64,000 nucleotides of DNA from Ophiosphaerella korrae (Eukaryota; Ascomycota; Dothideomycetes; Pleosporales; Phaeosphaeriaceae), in contig JALNQF010000195.1 in assembly GCA_028456385.1 (NCBI GenBank), forward strand, positions 1 to 64,000, in the 5' to 3' direction. The position numbers and the translations under genes were made by a program. The notes beneath the pieces were generated by a model. The model worked only from the letters and a program-made list of their open reading frames with translations. It searched no databases and had not been told where the DNA came from. The stretch's first letter is position 1; the number at the start of each line of letters is the position of its first letter. Shown here piece by piece: positions 1-12,299 of the stretch.

Positions 1-2906
1 ATATTTAGTTAAATACTTCTCTAAGAAAATAAAGCTAGTAGAGCTTAACTATCTAATTTATAACAAAGAGATACTAGCAATCTATAAAGTATTTAAATAA
101 TAGAGAGTATACTTATAAAGAGTAAAATACTAAATAAAGGTCTATATAGACTATAGAAATCTTATAGGATTTATACTAAATAAAGAACTAATATAATAAT
201 ATATAAGATAGTAGGAATTCCTATTAATATTTAATATAGAAATTATATATATAAAAGAGAAAGATAACTAATTTATAGACGCCCTTAGTAGAAGACTAGA
301 CTTATAAAAAGAAGTAAGCGCTACTAGTATAGTTCTAGTAAAGAATAAAGAAGGATATTTAGTCTTAAATATACCTAAAATAGCTGTAACACTTAAAAGA
401 ACAAGTAGCGAGCTAGATAAATAGATTTAGGAAGAAATAAAAAAAGCCCCTAAAGAGATAGAAAAACTTAAGATTAAAGAAAGTCTTATAAAAGCCTATA
501 AAAGAACGTATATTTTAGGAAAAATATAAAGAGAATTTATACAATAGTTCTATAAACTACTAGTATATAGATATTAAAGAATTAACAAAATACTAGATAG
601 ACTACTAAGAGATTATTATATCTTAAGAGTAAGATAACTAGTAATAGAATTACTACAAGATTATATAGAATACTAGAGAAATAAGTATAGTAGATACGTA
701 CTATATAAGAAGCTATAACTAGTAAAAGTACTAGAATAACTATAAAGAGTTATTATAATAGATTTTATTATAAAACTACTAAAGTTAAAAGACCTAATAT
801 AAGAAGTTAAGTATAATAGAATCCTAATAATAGTAGATAAACTTATAAAGTACTTATACTTTAGACTATATAAAGAGAAAAGTAGAATAGAAGTTATAGT
901 ATACTAGGTTCTAGGAACTATAATTAGCTAATATAGACTACTAGATAAGATTATTATAGATAGAGACGTAAGATTTATATTAAAACTATAGGGAACGATA
1001 ATAGTATAATTAGGAATTAAATATATAATGTTAATAGTATACTACCTATAGATAGATAGATAATTAGAACGTATAAATTAGATAGTAGAATAATACCTAA
1101 GATACTACCTTAATTACAACTAGAATAACTAGGTATAGTTACTACTTATAGTACAATTAGTATATAATAGCGTAAAGAATAAAATAATAGGAGTATTACC
1201 TTTCTTTATAAACTATAGATTTAACCTTAGTATATATAAAATACTAAGACTAGAGATATCTTAGTCTCTAAGAAGAGAAAACTTTACTAATAGACTTAAA
1301 GATATATATAAGTAATTAAGACAAGATATAGAATTCCTATATAATTAAATAGTAAAGTACTATAATAAGAAGTATAGAGAAGGACCCTAATTTAGAAAGA
1401 AAGAAAAAGTATAGTTAGTACGAAAAAACATTAAGAGTAAGAGACTAAGTTTAAAATTAGACTACGTTAAGATAAGACTATATAAAATTAAGAAAGAAGT
1501 TACGCTAGTTATATTTAAATTAAAGCTACTAAATAAAATAAAGATATACCTAACTTTCTATATAGTACTACTTAAGATAGTACTATAAAACGTAGAACTA
1601 CTAGTATATAAAGTAGATACGTATAGAGAATAAGAAGAATAAGAAGTTAAAGAAATCCTAGTATTTTAGTTCTATAATAGTAGAGACTACTACTTAGTAA
1701 AATAGATAAGTATAGATAAAAAAGGATAACTATAGGAAGAAATATAAGAGCTAAAAAGAAACCTTAATTACTCTAAGAAACTAGAAGACTTCTAAAATTA
1801 AAACCCTCTAGAACGCTTAGTAGTAAACTAAGAGAACTAATATTACTATTACTAAATAGAGAGGTAATAGGAGCGCTTAACATAGGACCTACTATAGTAA
1901 TACTAAATACTTTATCTAAGTCTAGCTTAGCTTCTAGAGCTACTAACTATATAGCTAATTTCTTATTATTTAGCGCCTTTATCTTATAAAGACGAGAGAG
2001 ATAAGCTTAATTTTTTACTAGCTTACTCTACGTAAGCTCTTAGATCTACTTATACTTAGCTTTAGCCTTTATAATTTAAGATAGTAATTTCTCTTAAGCC
2101 TAGTTAATAGCTCTCCCTATTATTATTAAGCCTAGATATAAAAATAAGTATAATAAATATATACTTTATAAAAGAGATACTAAATACGTTATAAGAACTA
2201 TAAACGTTTACGTAAATATACGCCTTATAAGCTCTACTATTATTTATAGAAACTATATAAAGAGAGTACTTAGGATTTAACTTAGAGAAGGTATAATAAA
2301 AATAAAGAAATATTTTAATACTATTGCGCAATATATAATTAGTAAGAAGATATTAATAATGTGTAGAAGAAGTAACTATAAAGAGTAATAAGGAGCTAGA
2401 AATTAACAAAAAAAGTAAGCTAATAACCTTAGCTCTAGGATAGATAAACAAGGACCTACCTAGAGGAGGAGATAGTGTTATAATAGTAACAAGAGAAATA
2501 TAAATAGAACTAATTAGCCCTATAACTAAAGGATTAAGTTATTATAAATATAAAGAATATAAACTTAATTAGGAAACTATATATAATTAGGATACCTAGA
2601 AGTAATCTATAATCTATAGACTTTTAGCGTTAATAGATTATAGATTAAGGTAATCTATAATCTATTGTTCTTAATAGTAATAGATTAATAGATTAGGATA
2701 AGTATATAGTTAATAGCGATGCGTATTATTAAAATAGTATTAGTAATTTAATTATTAACTACAAGCGATAATATAAAGATAGTTGCGAAATATCTTCTAT
2801 TATTTATAGCTTATTATAGATTACTATATAAGCTTTTACTATTACTTTATTATCTACTAATACTTATCTAGGCTATTAGGAAGTTAACTTTAGTAAGTCT
2901 ATAACA
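1..2906 (+). mobile_element. Ty3/Gypsy-like LTR retrotransposon, 5' truncated by window (copy E1)
   Basis: The window opens inside the RNase H part of pol: the + frame reads YLVKYFSKKIKLVELNY, the RIP-altered form of the familiar Gypsy RNase H start. Integrase-like sequence follows to about 1,840, then a non-coding stretch and a 3' LTR at 2476-2906. The same sequence order occurs in the copy at 9645-16177 and inverted in the copies at 2907-9644 and 16406-24784. Every frame is broken by many stops. The 3' end abuts a truncated, inverted LTR at 2907, which suggests that E1 inserted into the LTR of the neighbouring copy. Confidence 0.85.
2476..2906 (+). repeat. 3' LTR of copy E1
   Basis: It begins TGTTA and ends TAACA, and is about 431 bp long. 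It is the inverted counterpart of the LTRs at 16406-16835 and 24355-24784. It carries internal repeats of the palindrome-like unit taatctataatctatt. Confidence 0.8.
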
Positions 2907-3000
2907 ATTAAGTTCGTATTCCTTGTATTTATAAGAACTTAATTTTTTAGTTATAAGACTAATTAGTTCTATTTGTAATTCTCTTATTACTATTATAATA
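2907..3000 (-). repeat. Truncated LTR remnant of copy E2
   Basis: These 94 bp match the last part of the inverted LTR (compare 16742-16835). The rest of this LTR is displaced by the adjoining E1 copy and lies outside the window. Confidence 0.75.
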
Positions 3001-6000
3001 CTATCTCTTCTTCTAAGTAGGTCTTTATTTATCTATCTTAGAGCTAAGGTTATTAGCTTACTTTCTTTATTAATTTCTAGTTCTTTATTACTTTCTATAG
3101 TTACTTCTTCTATATAATATTAATATCTTCTTACTAATTATGTGTTGCGTAATAGTATTAAAATGTTTCCTTGTTCTTATTATATTTCTTCTAAGTTAAA
3201 TCCTAAATATTCTCTTTATATAGTTTCTATAAATAATAGTAGAGCTTATAAAGTATATATTTATATAAATATTTATAGCTCTTATAACGTATCTAGTATC
3301 TCTCTTATAGAGTATATATTTATTATACTTATTCTTGTATCTAGGCTTAATAATAATAGGAAGAGCTATTAACTAAGCTTAAGAGAAATTACTATCTTAA
3401 ATTATAGAGGCTAAAGCTAAGCGTAAGTAAATCTAGGAGCTTATATAGAGTAAGCTAGTAGAGAATTAAGCTTATTTCTTTTATCTTTGTAAGATAAAGG
3501 CGCTAAATAATAAGAAATTAGCTAAGTAGTTAGTAGCTCTAGAAGCTAAGCTAGACTTAGATAAGGTATTTAGTATTACTATAGTAGGTCCTACGTTAAG
3601 CGCTCCTATTACCTCTCTATCTAGTAATAGTAATATTAGTTCTCTTAGTTTACTACTAGGCGTTCTAGAGGGTTTTAACTTTAGAAGTCTTTTAGTTTCT
3701 TAGAGTAGTTAAAGTTACTTTTTAGTTTCTATATTTCTTTTTATAGTTCTCTTTTTTTATTTATACCTATCTATTTTATTAGGTAGTAGTTCCTACTATT
3801 ATAGAACTAGTATACTAGGATTTCTTTAACTTCTTATTCTTCTTATTCTTTATACGTATTTACTTTATATACTAGTAGTTCTACGTTTTATAGTACTATC
3901 TCGAGTAGTACTATATAGAAGGTTAGGTATATCTTTATTTTATTTAGTAGCTTTAATTTAAATATAACTAGCGTAACTTCTTTTTTAATTTTATATAGTC
4001 TTATCTTAATATAGTCTAGTTTTAAACTTAGTTTCTTACTCTTAATATTTTTTTATACTAACTATACCTTTTCTCCTTTTTTAAATTAGGGTCCCTCTTT
4101 ATATTTCTTATTATAATACTTTGCTATTTAATTATATAAGAATTCTACATCTTGTCTTAATTAATTATATCTATTTTTAAGTCTATTAGTAAAGTTTTTT
4201 CTTTTTAGAGACTAAGATATCTTTAGTCTTAGTATTCTATATATACTAGGGTTAAATCTATAGTTTATAAAGAAAGGTAATACTTTTATTATTATATTCT
4301 TTACGCTGTTGTATACTAACTATACTATAGGTAGTAACTATACCTAATTGTTCTAGTTATAATTAAGGTAGTATCTTAGGTATTATTCTACTATCTAGTT
4401 TATTCTTTCTAATTACTTATCTATTTATAGATAGTATATAGTAGATATTACGTATTTAATTCCTAATTATACTATTATCGTTCTCTATAGTTTTAATATA
4501 AATCTTATATCTCTATCTATAATAATTTTGTCTAGTAGTCTATATTAACTAATTATAGTTCTTAGAACCTAGTATGTAGTAGTTTCTATTCTACTTTTCT
4601 CTCTATATAGTTTAAAGTATAAGTACTTTATAAGCTTATCTACTATTATTAGAATTCTATTATACTTAACTCCTAATATTAGGTCTCTTAACTTAGGTAG
4701 CTTTGTAATAAAGTTTATTATAATAACTCTCTATAGTTATTCTAGTACTTTTACTAGTTATAGTTTCTTATATAGTACGTATCTACTTTACTTATTCTTC
4801 TAGTATTCTATATAATCTTGTAGTACTTCTATTACTAGTTATCTTACTTTTAGAATATAATAATCTTATAGTAGTCTATCTAATATTTTTTTAATACCTT
4901 AGTAACTATATACTAGTAATTTGTAAAATTATTATATAAATTCTCTTTAGTTCTTCTTTAGAATATATATTCTTCTATAGGCTTATACTAATCTTTCTTA
5001 GATTTCTAGTTTCTTTATTTCTTTAGATACTTCTTGCGTTATTTTCTAAATCTATTTATTTAGCTCGCTATCTATTCTTTTAAGTATTGTAGCTATTTTA
5101 GGTATATTTAGGACTAAATATCCTTCTTTATTCTTTACTAGAACTATACTAGTAGCGCTTACTTCTTTTTGTAAGTCTAGTCTTCTACTAAGGGCGTCTA
5201 TAAATTAGTTATTTTTCTCTTTTATATATATAATTTCTATATTAAATATTAATAAGAATTCCTACTATCGTATATATTATTATATTAGTTCTTTATTTAG
5301 TATAAATCTTATAAGATTCCTATAGTCTATATAGACCTTTGTTTAGTATTTTACTCCTTGTAAGTATACTCTCTATTATTTAAATACTTTATAGATTACT
5401 AGTATTTCTTTATTATAGATCTAGTAGTTAAGTTCTACTATTTTTATCTTCTTAGAGAAGTATTTAACTAAGTATTCTTTTTTAGTCTTTAGGTCTTCTT
5501 GTATTAGTGCTATTCTATAGACTAAGTTAGATACGTCTGTTTTTACTATTACTAGTAGGTCTAGGTTATATATTCTAATAACTAGGTTTTCTATAAACTT
5601 CTTTTTAATTTTATTAAATACTTTATTGTATTCTCTTATCTATTTAAATAGTATATCCTTTTTTATAAGCTTTATTATTAGTTCTATATCTTTAGACTAT
5701 CTTACTATTAACTTTCTATAGAAGTTAGCTAGCCTATAAAATTATTGTACTTCTTTTAGGTTCTTAGGTATTAGCTATTTGTTAATTAATCTAATTTTTT
5801 CTAGATTAATCTTAATTTTTCTTAGTTTAATAATAAATCTAAGGAAGTCTATTTTTTTTGTATAGAATTTATATTTTCTTATTTTAAAGAATAGTTTACT
5901 TTTTACTAGTTTTTCTAGTACTTTATATATATACTATACGTATTCTTCTTCTATTTCTAAGAATATAAGGATATTATCTAGGTATATAAATATAAATATA

Positions 6001-9000
6001 TCTAAGTACTCTCTTAGTACTATATTTATTCTTTCCTAGAAGGCTACTAGTACGTTTATTAAGCTAAAGGGTATAACTAGGTATTTATATAGTCTATATT
6101 GTGTTCTAAATACTATTTTCTATTTATTACTTTTCTTTATTCTAATCTAGTAGTAGGCGTTCTAGATATCTAGTTTTATAAAGATTCTTACTTTCTATAG
6201 TCTATTTTGTATTGTATCTATTTATAGTAAAAGGTATTAGTTCTTATTTATAATTATATTAGTTTTTCTAAAGTCTACGTAAGATCTTTTATTACTTATT
6301 CCTTTTTTATCTATAAATATAAGTCTATATACTACTAAGGACTTAGATTCTTATATCTATCCTTTTTTTAATACGTTTTTAATAAACGTTTATTTAATTT
6401 TAGATTTTTCTTCTATTTTTCTATAGACTAGGCTCTATCCTATATTCTTATCTTCTTTTAGATCTATTACTAAGTCCTATAGTTAATATTTTAGAAGGTA
6501 ATCTTTAGGTTCTATAAGCTATTTTTCCTATTTCTTATATTCTTCTAGGAATTCTCCTTTATAGGTATTTATGTTAGCCTTTAACATGTCTATTTTATAG
6601 TAGTTAATTTTTTTTATTCTTTAATTAATATATAGGTTAGTTATTTATAACTATAGTATTCCTAGTATTATATCTTGTTTATTGTTAATTGTTGTTATAT
6701 CTATAGCTATTTTCTTAATTGTTATCTCTTTTAGTTCTAGCGTAGAGGGAACTATTTTAAATCTAATAAGTTCTTAGAATAGTTTTCTTTTAATTATACT
6801 TAGTTATTAGAGGTACTTCTTTATTATATACTATATTCTATATATTTCTATAAACTTCCTTAATATAAAGTTTTTTATAGCTCTACTATTAATTATTAAT
6901 TATACTTTCTTTCTTTAATAAGTACCTATCTTTATAATATATAGGCCTCTTATACCTTCTAGCTTTTCTTATTTTAGTATTTTTGTAAATTATCTATCTT
7001 CTTAAAGCTATAGCCTTATTTTAAGTTTATATTCTTTATATTTTAGATATTTATTATACTTGTATTTATACTATAGTCTTCCTTAGACGTATTTCTTAGG
7101 TAGTTTTAGTCTAGGCCTTATTACTACGTAACCTTCTTCTAGTATTATTTCCTATCCTTAGATATCTTCTACTAGAATTACTCTTATATAGTTGTAGCCT
7201 CTTTTTCTTATAAGCTATACTTTATTATTTACTTTAGGGTTTCTATATATTATATAATTCTTTTCTAGGTATAATATCTATAATACTTTAAAATATACTA
7301 GATATTTTAGGTTTATTATTTTGTTGTCCCCTTCCTAATATTTGTCTTTCTTAGGTATTTCTATTATTAGGATATAGTACGTTACTAGTACTCTTAGTAT
7401 ATAGGCTTTGTTAATTTATTGCGTTTTTCTTACAAGGTACTACTATTCTTTTTATATAGGTATCTTTTTTACTATAACTATATATTACTTTATCTATTCT
7501 TAAAATAGTGTAAACTTTATTTCTTTAGAGTTGCATTCTTTCTAGTCTTTATACGCTTCTTCTATACTTATAACTAGTAAGTATTTCTAAATAAACTTCT
7601 ATTCTTTATTTTATTCTTTTATATCTATTATTGTATAGCTATTATAGCTATGTATTTCTAGCTAGGTATATTTTATACCTTTTATACTTTCCTATCTTTT
7701 ACTTTCTTATAGTTTTTTAGAAAAAGCTATAGTAGTCTCTTTATTTAGTACTAGTCCTTTAGCCTAGATTAATAGGGTCTAGGGTTCTTTTCTTTCTAAG
7801 TCTTCTATTAGTAGGTCTATTATATATACTATTTCTTTTAGCTATACTTTTATTCTTTCTTTTATTACTACTACTCTATTTCTTTATTATAGAAAGTATC
7901 TTACTCTCTATTTACTAGAAAGGTATATATAGTAGTTGTCTTTATAATAAAAGGTTTAATAGAGTATTATGTATTGTATTTCTTTACTCTTAGCTACCTT
8001 TTCTTAGGGTTTAGCCTATACTTATAGTACTTCTTTCTTTTTCTCTATTATCTTTAACTAAGTTTCCTTATCTTTTTTATAGTCTTTATTTTTATAGTCT
8101 TTTACGTAGTATCTTAGTTTTCTATATTTATAGTATACTATATCCTTTTTCTTCTTTAATTAGTAGTCTTTTACGTAGTAGCCTTTCTTACTATAGTTAA
8201 AATACTTAAAGTCTTTATTCTTCTTCTTCTTTCTATTCTTATTTACGTTAAGGATTATAGGGTCTCTAGTGTTCTAGTTTCTAGTTTAGCTACTATACTT
8301 GTTCTTTTTCTATTCTTAAAGATTATTGTTAATTTAGATTACTTACTATTTTAGAGCTTCTAGTGTCCTAGGTTTCTTTATATATATTATTTTATATTAA
8401 ATTTTTACGTTTAGGCCTTGTTTAAATTGTAATATAAGAGCTAATTTGTTCTATTTTGTATTTTAGCTTAGTTATTTAAATTATAATATATATTCTAAAA
8501 TACTCTTGTTTTATATAAGCCTTTTAAGTTTCTCTTTAATTTGTTAGGTAATATCTATATCTCTAAATACTACTTTTATTTATTTAGTAAAGTATTTATA
8601 ACTTCTAAAAATAGCTTTAGTTTTATCTTTTTAAGTTATTAGAGAATACGTTGTATAGTCTATCTAGTAGGGCTTGTACTATCTTATTGCGTCTTCTTTA
8701 AGGTGTAATCTAATATATATTACCTTCTTTTCTTCTATATTAAAGTATAGTACTTGTATATCTATTTAGAGTTGTACTAACGCTATAAAGAGTCTTAATT
8801 TCTCTCTTATTCTATTAAACTTTTTAAAGATAGGTATTTTAGGTAGTTTCTTTGTTGTACTTATTTCTAGTTGTTAAGTAATTAGCTCTATCTAGTTCTA
8901 GCTTTTAATAATAGCTTTAATTTATACTTTGTTCTATTTTAAGTAGTCTTGTAGTTCCTTATTCTATATTTCTAGTACTTTAATTACTATCTTTATATCT

Positions 9001-9168
9001 TCTTTATTGTTAATTAGTTTATTTATATAGTCTTTAATTATTTCTTATATAGTACTATCTAACTTATAACTACTCTTAAGGGCTTTACTTTTTAAACTTT
9101 CTACTATTATATTAGCTAGACTATACGCTGCTTACGCTTTACTTCTTGTAATAACTAAATTAGTAAGG

Positions 9169-9644
9169 TGTTACTAGGTTACTAGGGTCGACTTCCTAAT
9201 AGTCTAAAGGTTGTTAGTAGATTGTAAGGTAATAATAAAAGCTTGTATTATAATCTATAATAAGCTATAAATAGTAGAAGATGTTTTATAACTATCTTAT
9301 AGTGTTGCTTGTAGTTAATAATTAAATTACTAATACTATCTTAATAATACGCATCGCTACTAACTATATAGTTACCTTAATCTATTAATCTATTACTACT
9401 AAGGATAATAGATTATAGATTACTTTAATCTATAATCTATTAATACTAAGAGTCTATAGATTATAGATTACTTTAATCTATAATCTATTAATACTAAGGG
9501 TCTATAGATTATAGATTACCTTAGGTATCTTAATTATATATAGTTTCCTAATTAAGTTCGTATTCTTTATATTTGTAGGAACTTAATCTTTTAGTCGTAA
9601 GACTAATTAGTTCTATCTATAATTCTCTTGTTACTATCGTAATA
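9169..9644 (-). repeat. 5' LTR of copy E2 with an internal duplication
   Basis: Ends are TGTTA and TAATA (RIP-altered TAACA). It is 476 bp long, 46 bp more than the 430-bp LTRs of the complete copy. The extra length is a second tandem copy of the unit containing gattatagattactttaat around 9,428-9,520. Confidence 0.8.
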
Positions 9645-12299
9645 GCTAAGGTACCTAAGAGTAGTTATAAATTAGATAGTACTATATAAGAAATAATTAA
9701 GGATTATATAAACAATCTAATCTTAGATAAAGAAAATATAAAGATAGTAATTAACACTTTAGAAACGTAGAATAAAGAACTATAAGACTATATAAAGTAA
9801 AATAAAGTATAAATTAAAGCTATTATAGAAAGATAAAATTAGATAGAACTAATTACTTAATAACTAGAGATAAGTGCGACGAAGAAACTACTTAAGATAC
9901 CTATACTTAAGAAGTTTAATAGAATAAGGGAAAAATTAAGACTCTTTATAGTATTAGTATAACTCTAGATAGATATATAAGTACTATACTTTAATATAAA
10001 AGAGAAGAAAGTAATATATATTAGAATATACCTTAAAGAAGATATAATAAGATAGTTTAAACCTTACTAGATAGACTATATAATATATACTCTAATAATA
10101 TAGAAGAATAAAACTAGAGCTATCTTTAGAAGTTATAAATACTTTACTAGATAAATAAGAGTAGTATTTAGGAATATAGATATTACCTAATAAGTAGAAA
10201 AAAAACTTAAACGGCTTATATAAAGTAAAAGTGTTCCTAAATATATATTATAGTTTAAATAACTATTATAAAATATAGAATAGAATAAATTAGCTCTAAT
10301 ATTGTAATTTAAATAAAGACTAAATATAAAAATCTAATATAAAATAATTTATATAGAGAAACCTAGAATACTAGAAGCTTTAAAATAATAGGTAATATAA
10401 ATTAATAATAATCTTTAAGAATAGAAGAAAAACAAGTATAGAAGCTAACTTAGAAACTAGGACGTTAGAGACCTTATAATCCTTAATACTAATAAAGATA
10501 GAAAGAAAAAAAAGAATAAAGACTTTATATACTTTAACTATAGTAAGAAAGACTACTACGTAAAAGACTACTAATTATAGAAGAAAAAAGATATAGTATA
10601 CTATAAATATAGAAAACTAAGATACTTTATAAAAGACTATAGAAGTAAAAACTATAAGAAAGATAAAGAAATATAGTTAAAAATAACTAAGAAGAAGAAA
10701 GAAGTACTATAAGTATAGGCTAAACCTTAGAAAAAAGTAGCTAAAAGTAAAGAAATATAATACGTAACGCTCTACTAAACCTTTTATTATAAAGATAACT
10801 ACTATATATATCTTTTTAGTAAGTAGAGAGTAAGATAGTTTTTATAGAAAAATAAAGTAGTAGTAATAAAAGAATAAATAAAAGTATAGCTAGAAGAAAT
10901 AGTATACGTAATAGACTTACTAATAGAAGACTTTAAAAAAGAAGAACCCTAGATTCTATTAATCTAGGCTAAAGAATAAGTACTAGATAAAGAAACTACT
11001 ATAGCTTCCTCTAAAAGACTATAAAAAAGTAAGAAAAAAGTTAGTATAAAAAGTATAGAGTATACCTAGCTAGATATATATAGCTATAATAGCTATATAA
11101 TAATAGATATAGAGAAATAAAACAAATAATAGAAGTTTATTTAGAAATACTTACTAGTTATAAGTATAGAGAAAGTGTATAAAGACTAGAAAGAATATAA
11201 TCCTAAAGAAATAAAGTTTATACTATTTTAAGAATAGATAAAGTAATATATAGTTATAGTAAGAAGAATACTAATATAAAGAGAGTAGTAATACTTTATA
11301 AAAAAGACGTAATAGATTAATAAAGCCTATATACTAAGAGTACTAGTAGTATACTATATCCTAATAATTAATATACCTAGAAAAGATAAATTCTAAGGAG
11401 ATAATAAAATAATAAATCTTAAATATCTAGTATACTTTAAAATATTATAGATATTATACTTAGATAAGAATTGTATTATATATAGAAACTCTAAAGTAAA
11501 TAATAATATATAGCTAACTAAGAAAAGAGGCTATAACTATATAAGAGTAATTCTAGTAGAAGATATCTAAGGATAAAAAGTAATACTAGAAGAAGGATAC
11601 CTAGTAATAAAGCTAAGACTAAAATTATCTAAAAAATACGTCTTAAGAAGACTATAGTATAAATACACGTATAATAAATATCCTAAATATAAAGAATATA
11701 AACTTAAAGTAAGCTTATAGCCTTAGAAGAATAGATAATTTATAAAATTACTTAAGTAAAAATAGCTAAAAGGTATAAGAGGCCTATATATTATAAAAAT
11801 AGGTATATATTAAAAAAAGAAAGTATAATTAATAATTAATAGTAGAGCTACAAGGAACTTTATATCTAAGAAGTTTGTAGAAATATAAAGAATACGTTAT
11901 ATAGTAAAGAAGTACCTTTAATAACTAAGTATAATTAAAGGAAAACTATTCTAAAAACCTATTAGGTTTAAAATAGTTTTCTCTATATTAGAACTAGAAG
12001 AGATAACTATTAAAAATATAATTATAGATATAACAATAATTAATAATATATAAGATATAATACTAGGTATACTATAGTTATAGATAACTAACTTATATAT
12101 TAACTAGAGAATAGAAAAAATTAACTACTATAGAATAGATATATTAAAGGCTAATATAAATATATATAAAGAAGAATTCCCTAAAGAATATAAAAAATAG
12201 GAGAAACAACTTATAGAGCCTAAAGACTACCTTCTAGAATACTAGCTATAGGATTTAGTAATTAAACTAGAAGAAGAGAAGAATATAAGATAGAGCCTA

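Larger units (their letters stand above)
2907..9644 (-). mobile_element. Ty3/Gypsy-like LTR retrotransposon, inverted (copy E2)
   Basis: Read on the minus strand this copy runs from a 5' LTR at 9169-9644 through gag (about 9.1-8.3 kb), protease, reverse transcriptase and RNase H (about 6.8-5.3 kb) and integrase (about 5.2-3.7 kb) to a truncated 3' LTR remnant at 2907-3000. It lines up along its length with the copies at 9645-16177 and 16406-24784. It is heavily RIP-mutated with no usable frame. Its right border joins gag sequence of the next copy directly, so E2 appears to have inserted into that copy. Confidence 0.85.

Noticed and set aside
2104..3372. 75- and 76-codon frames at 2104-2331 (-) and 3142-3372 (+) with similar proteins
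   Set aside because: They are the same non-coding piece of the Gypsy element between integrase and 3' LTR in copies E1 and E2, in opposite orientation. The similarity is repeat identity, not a gene family.
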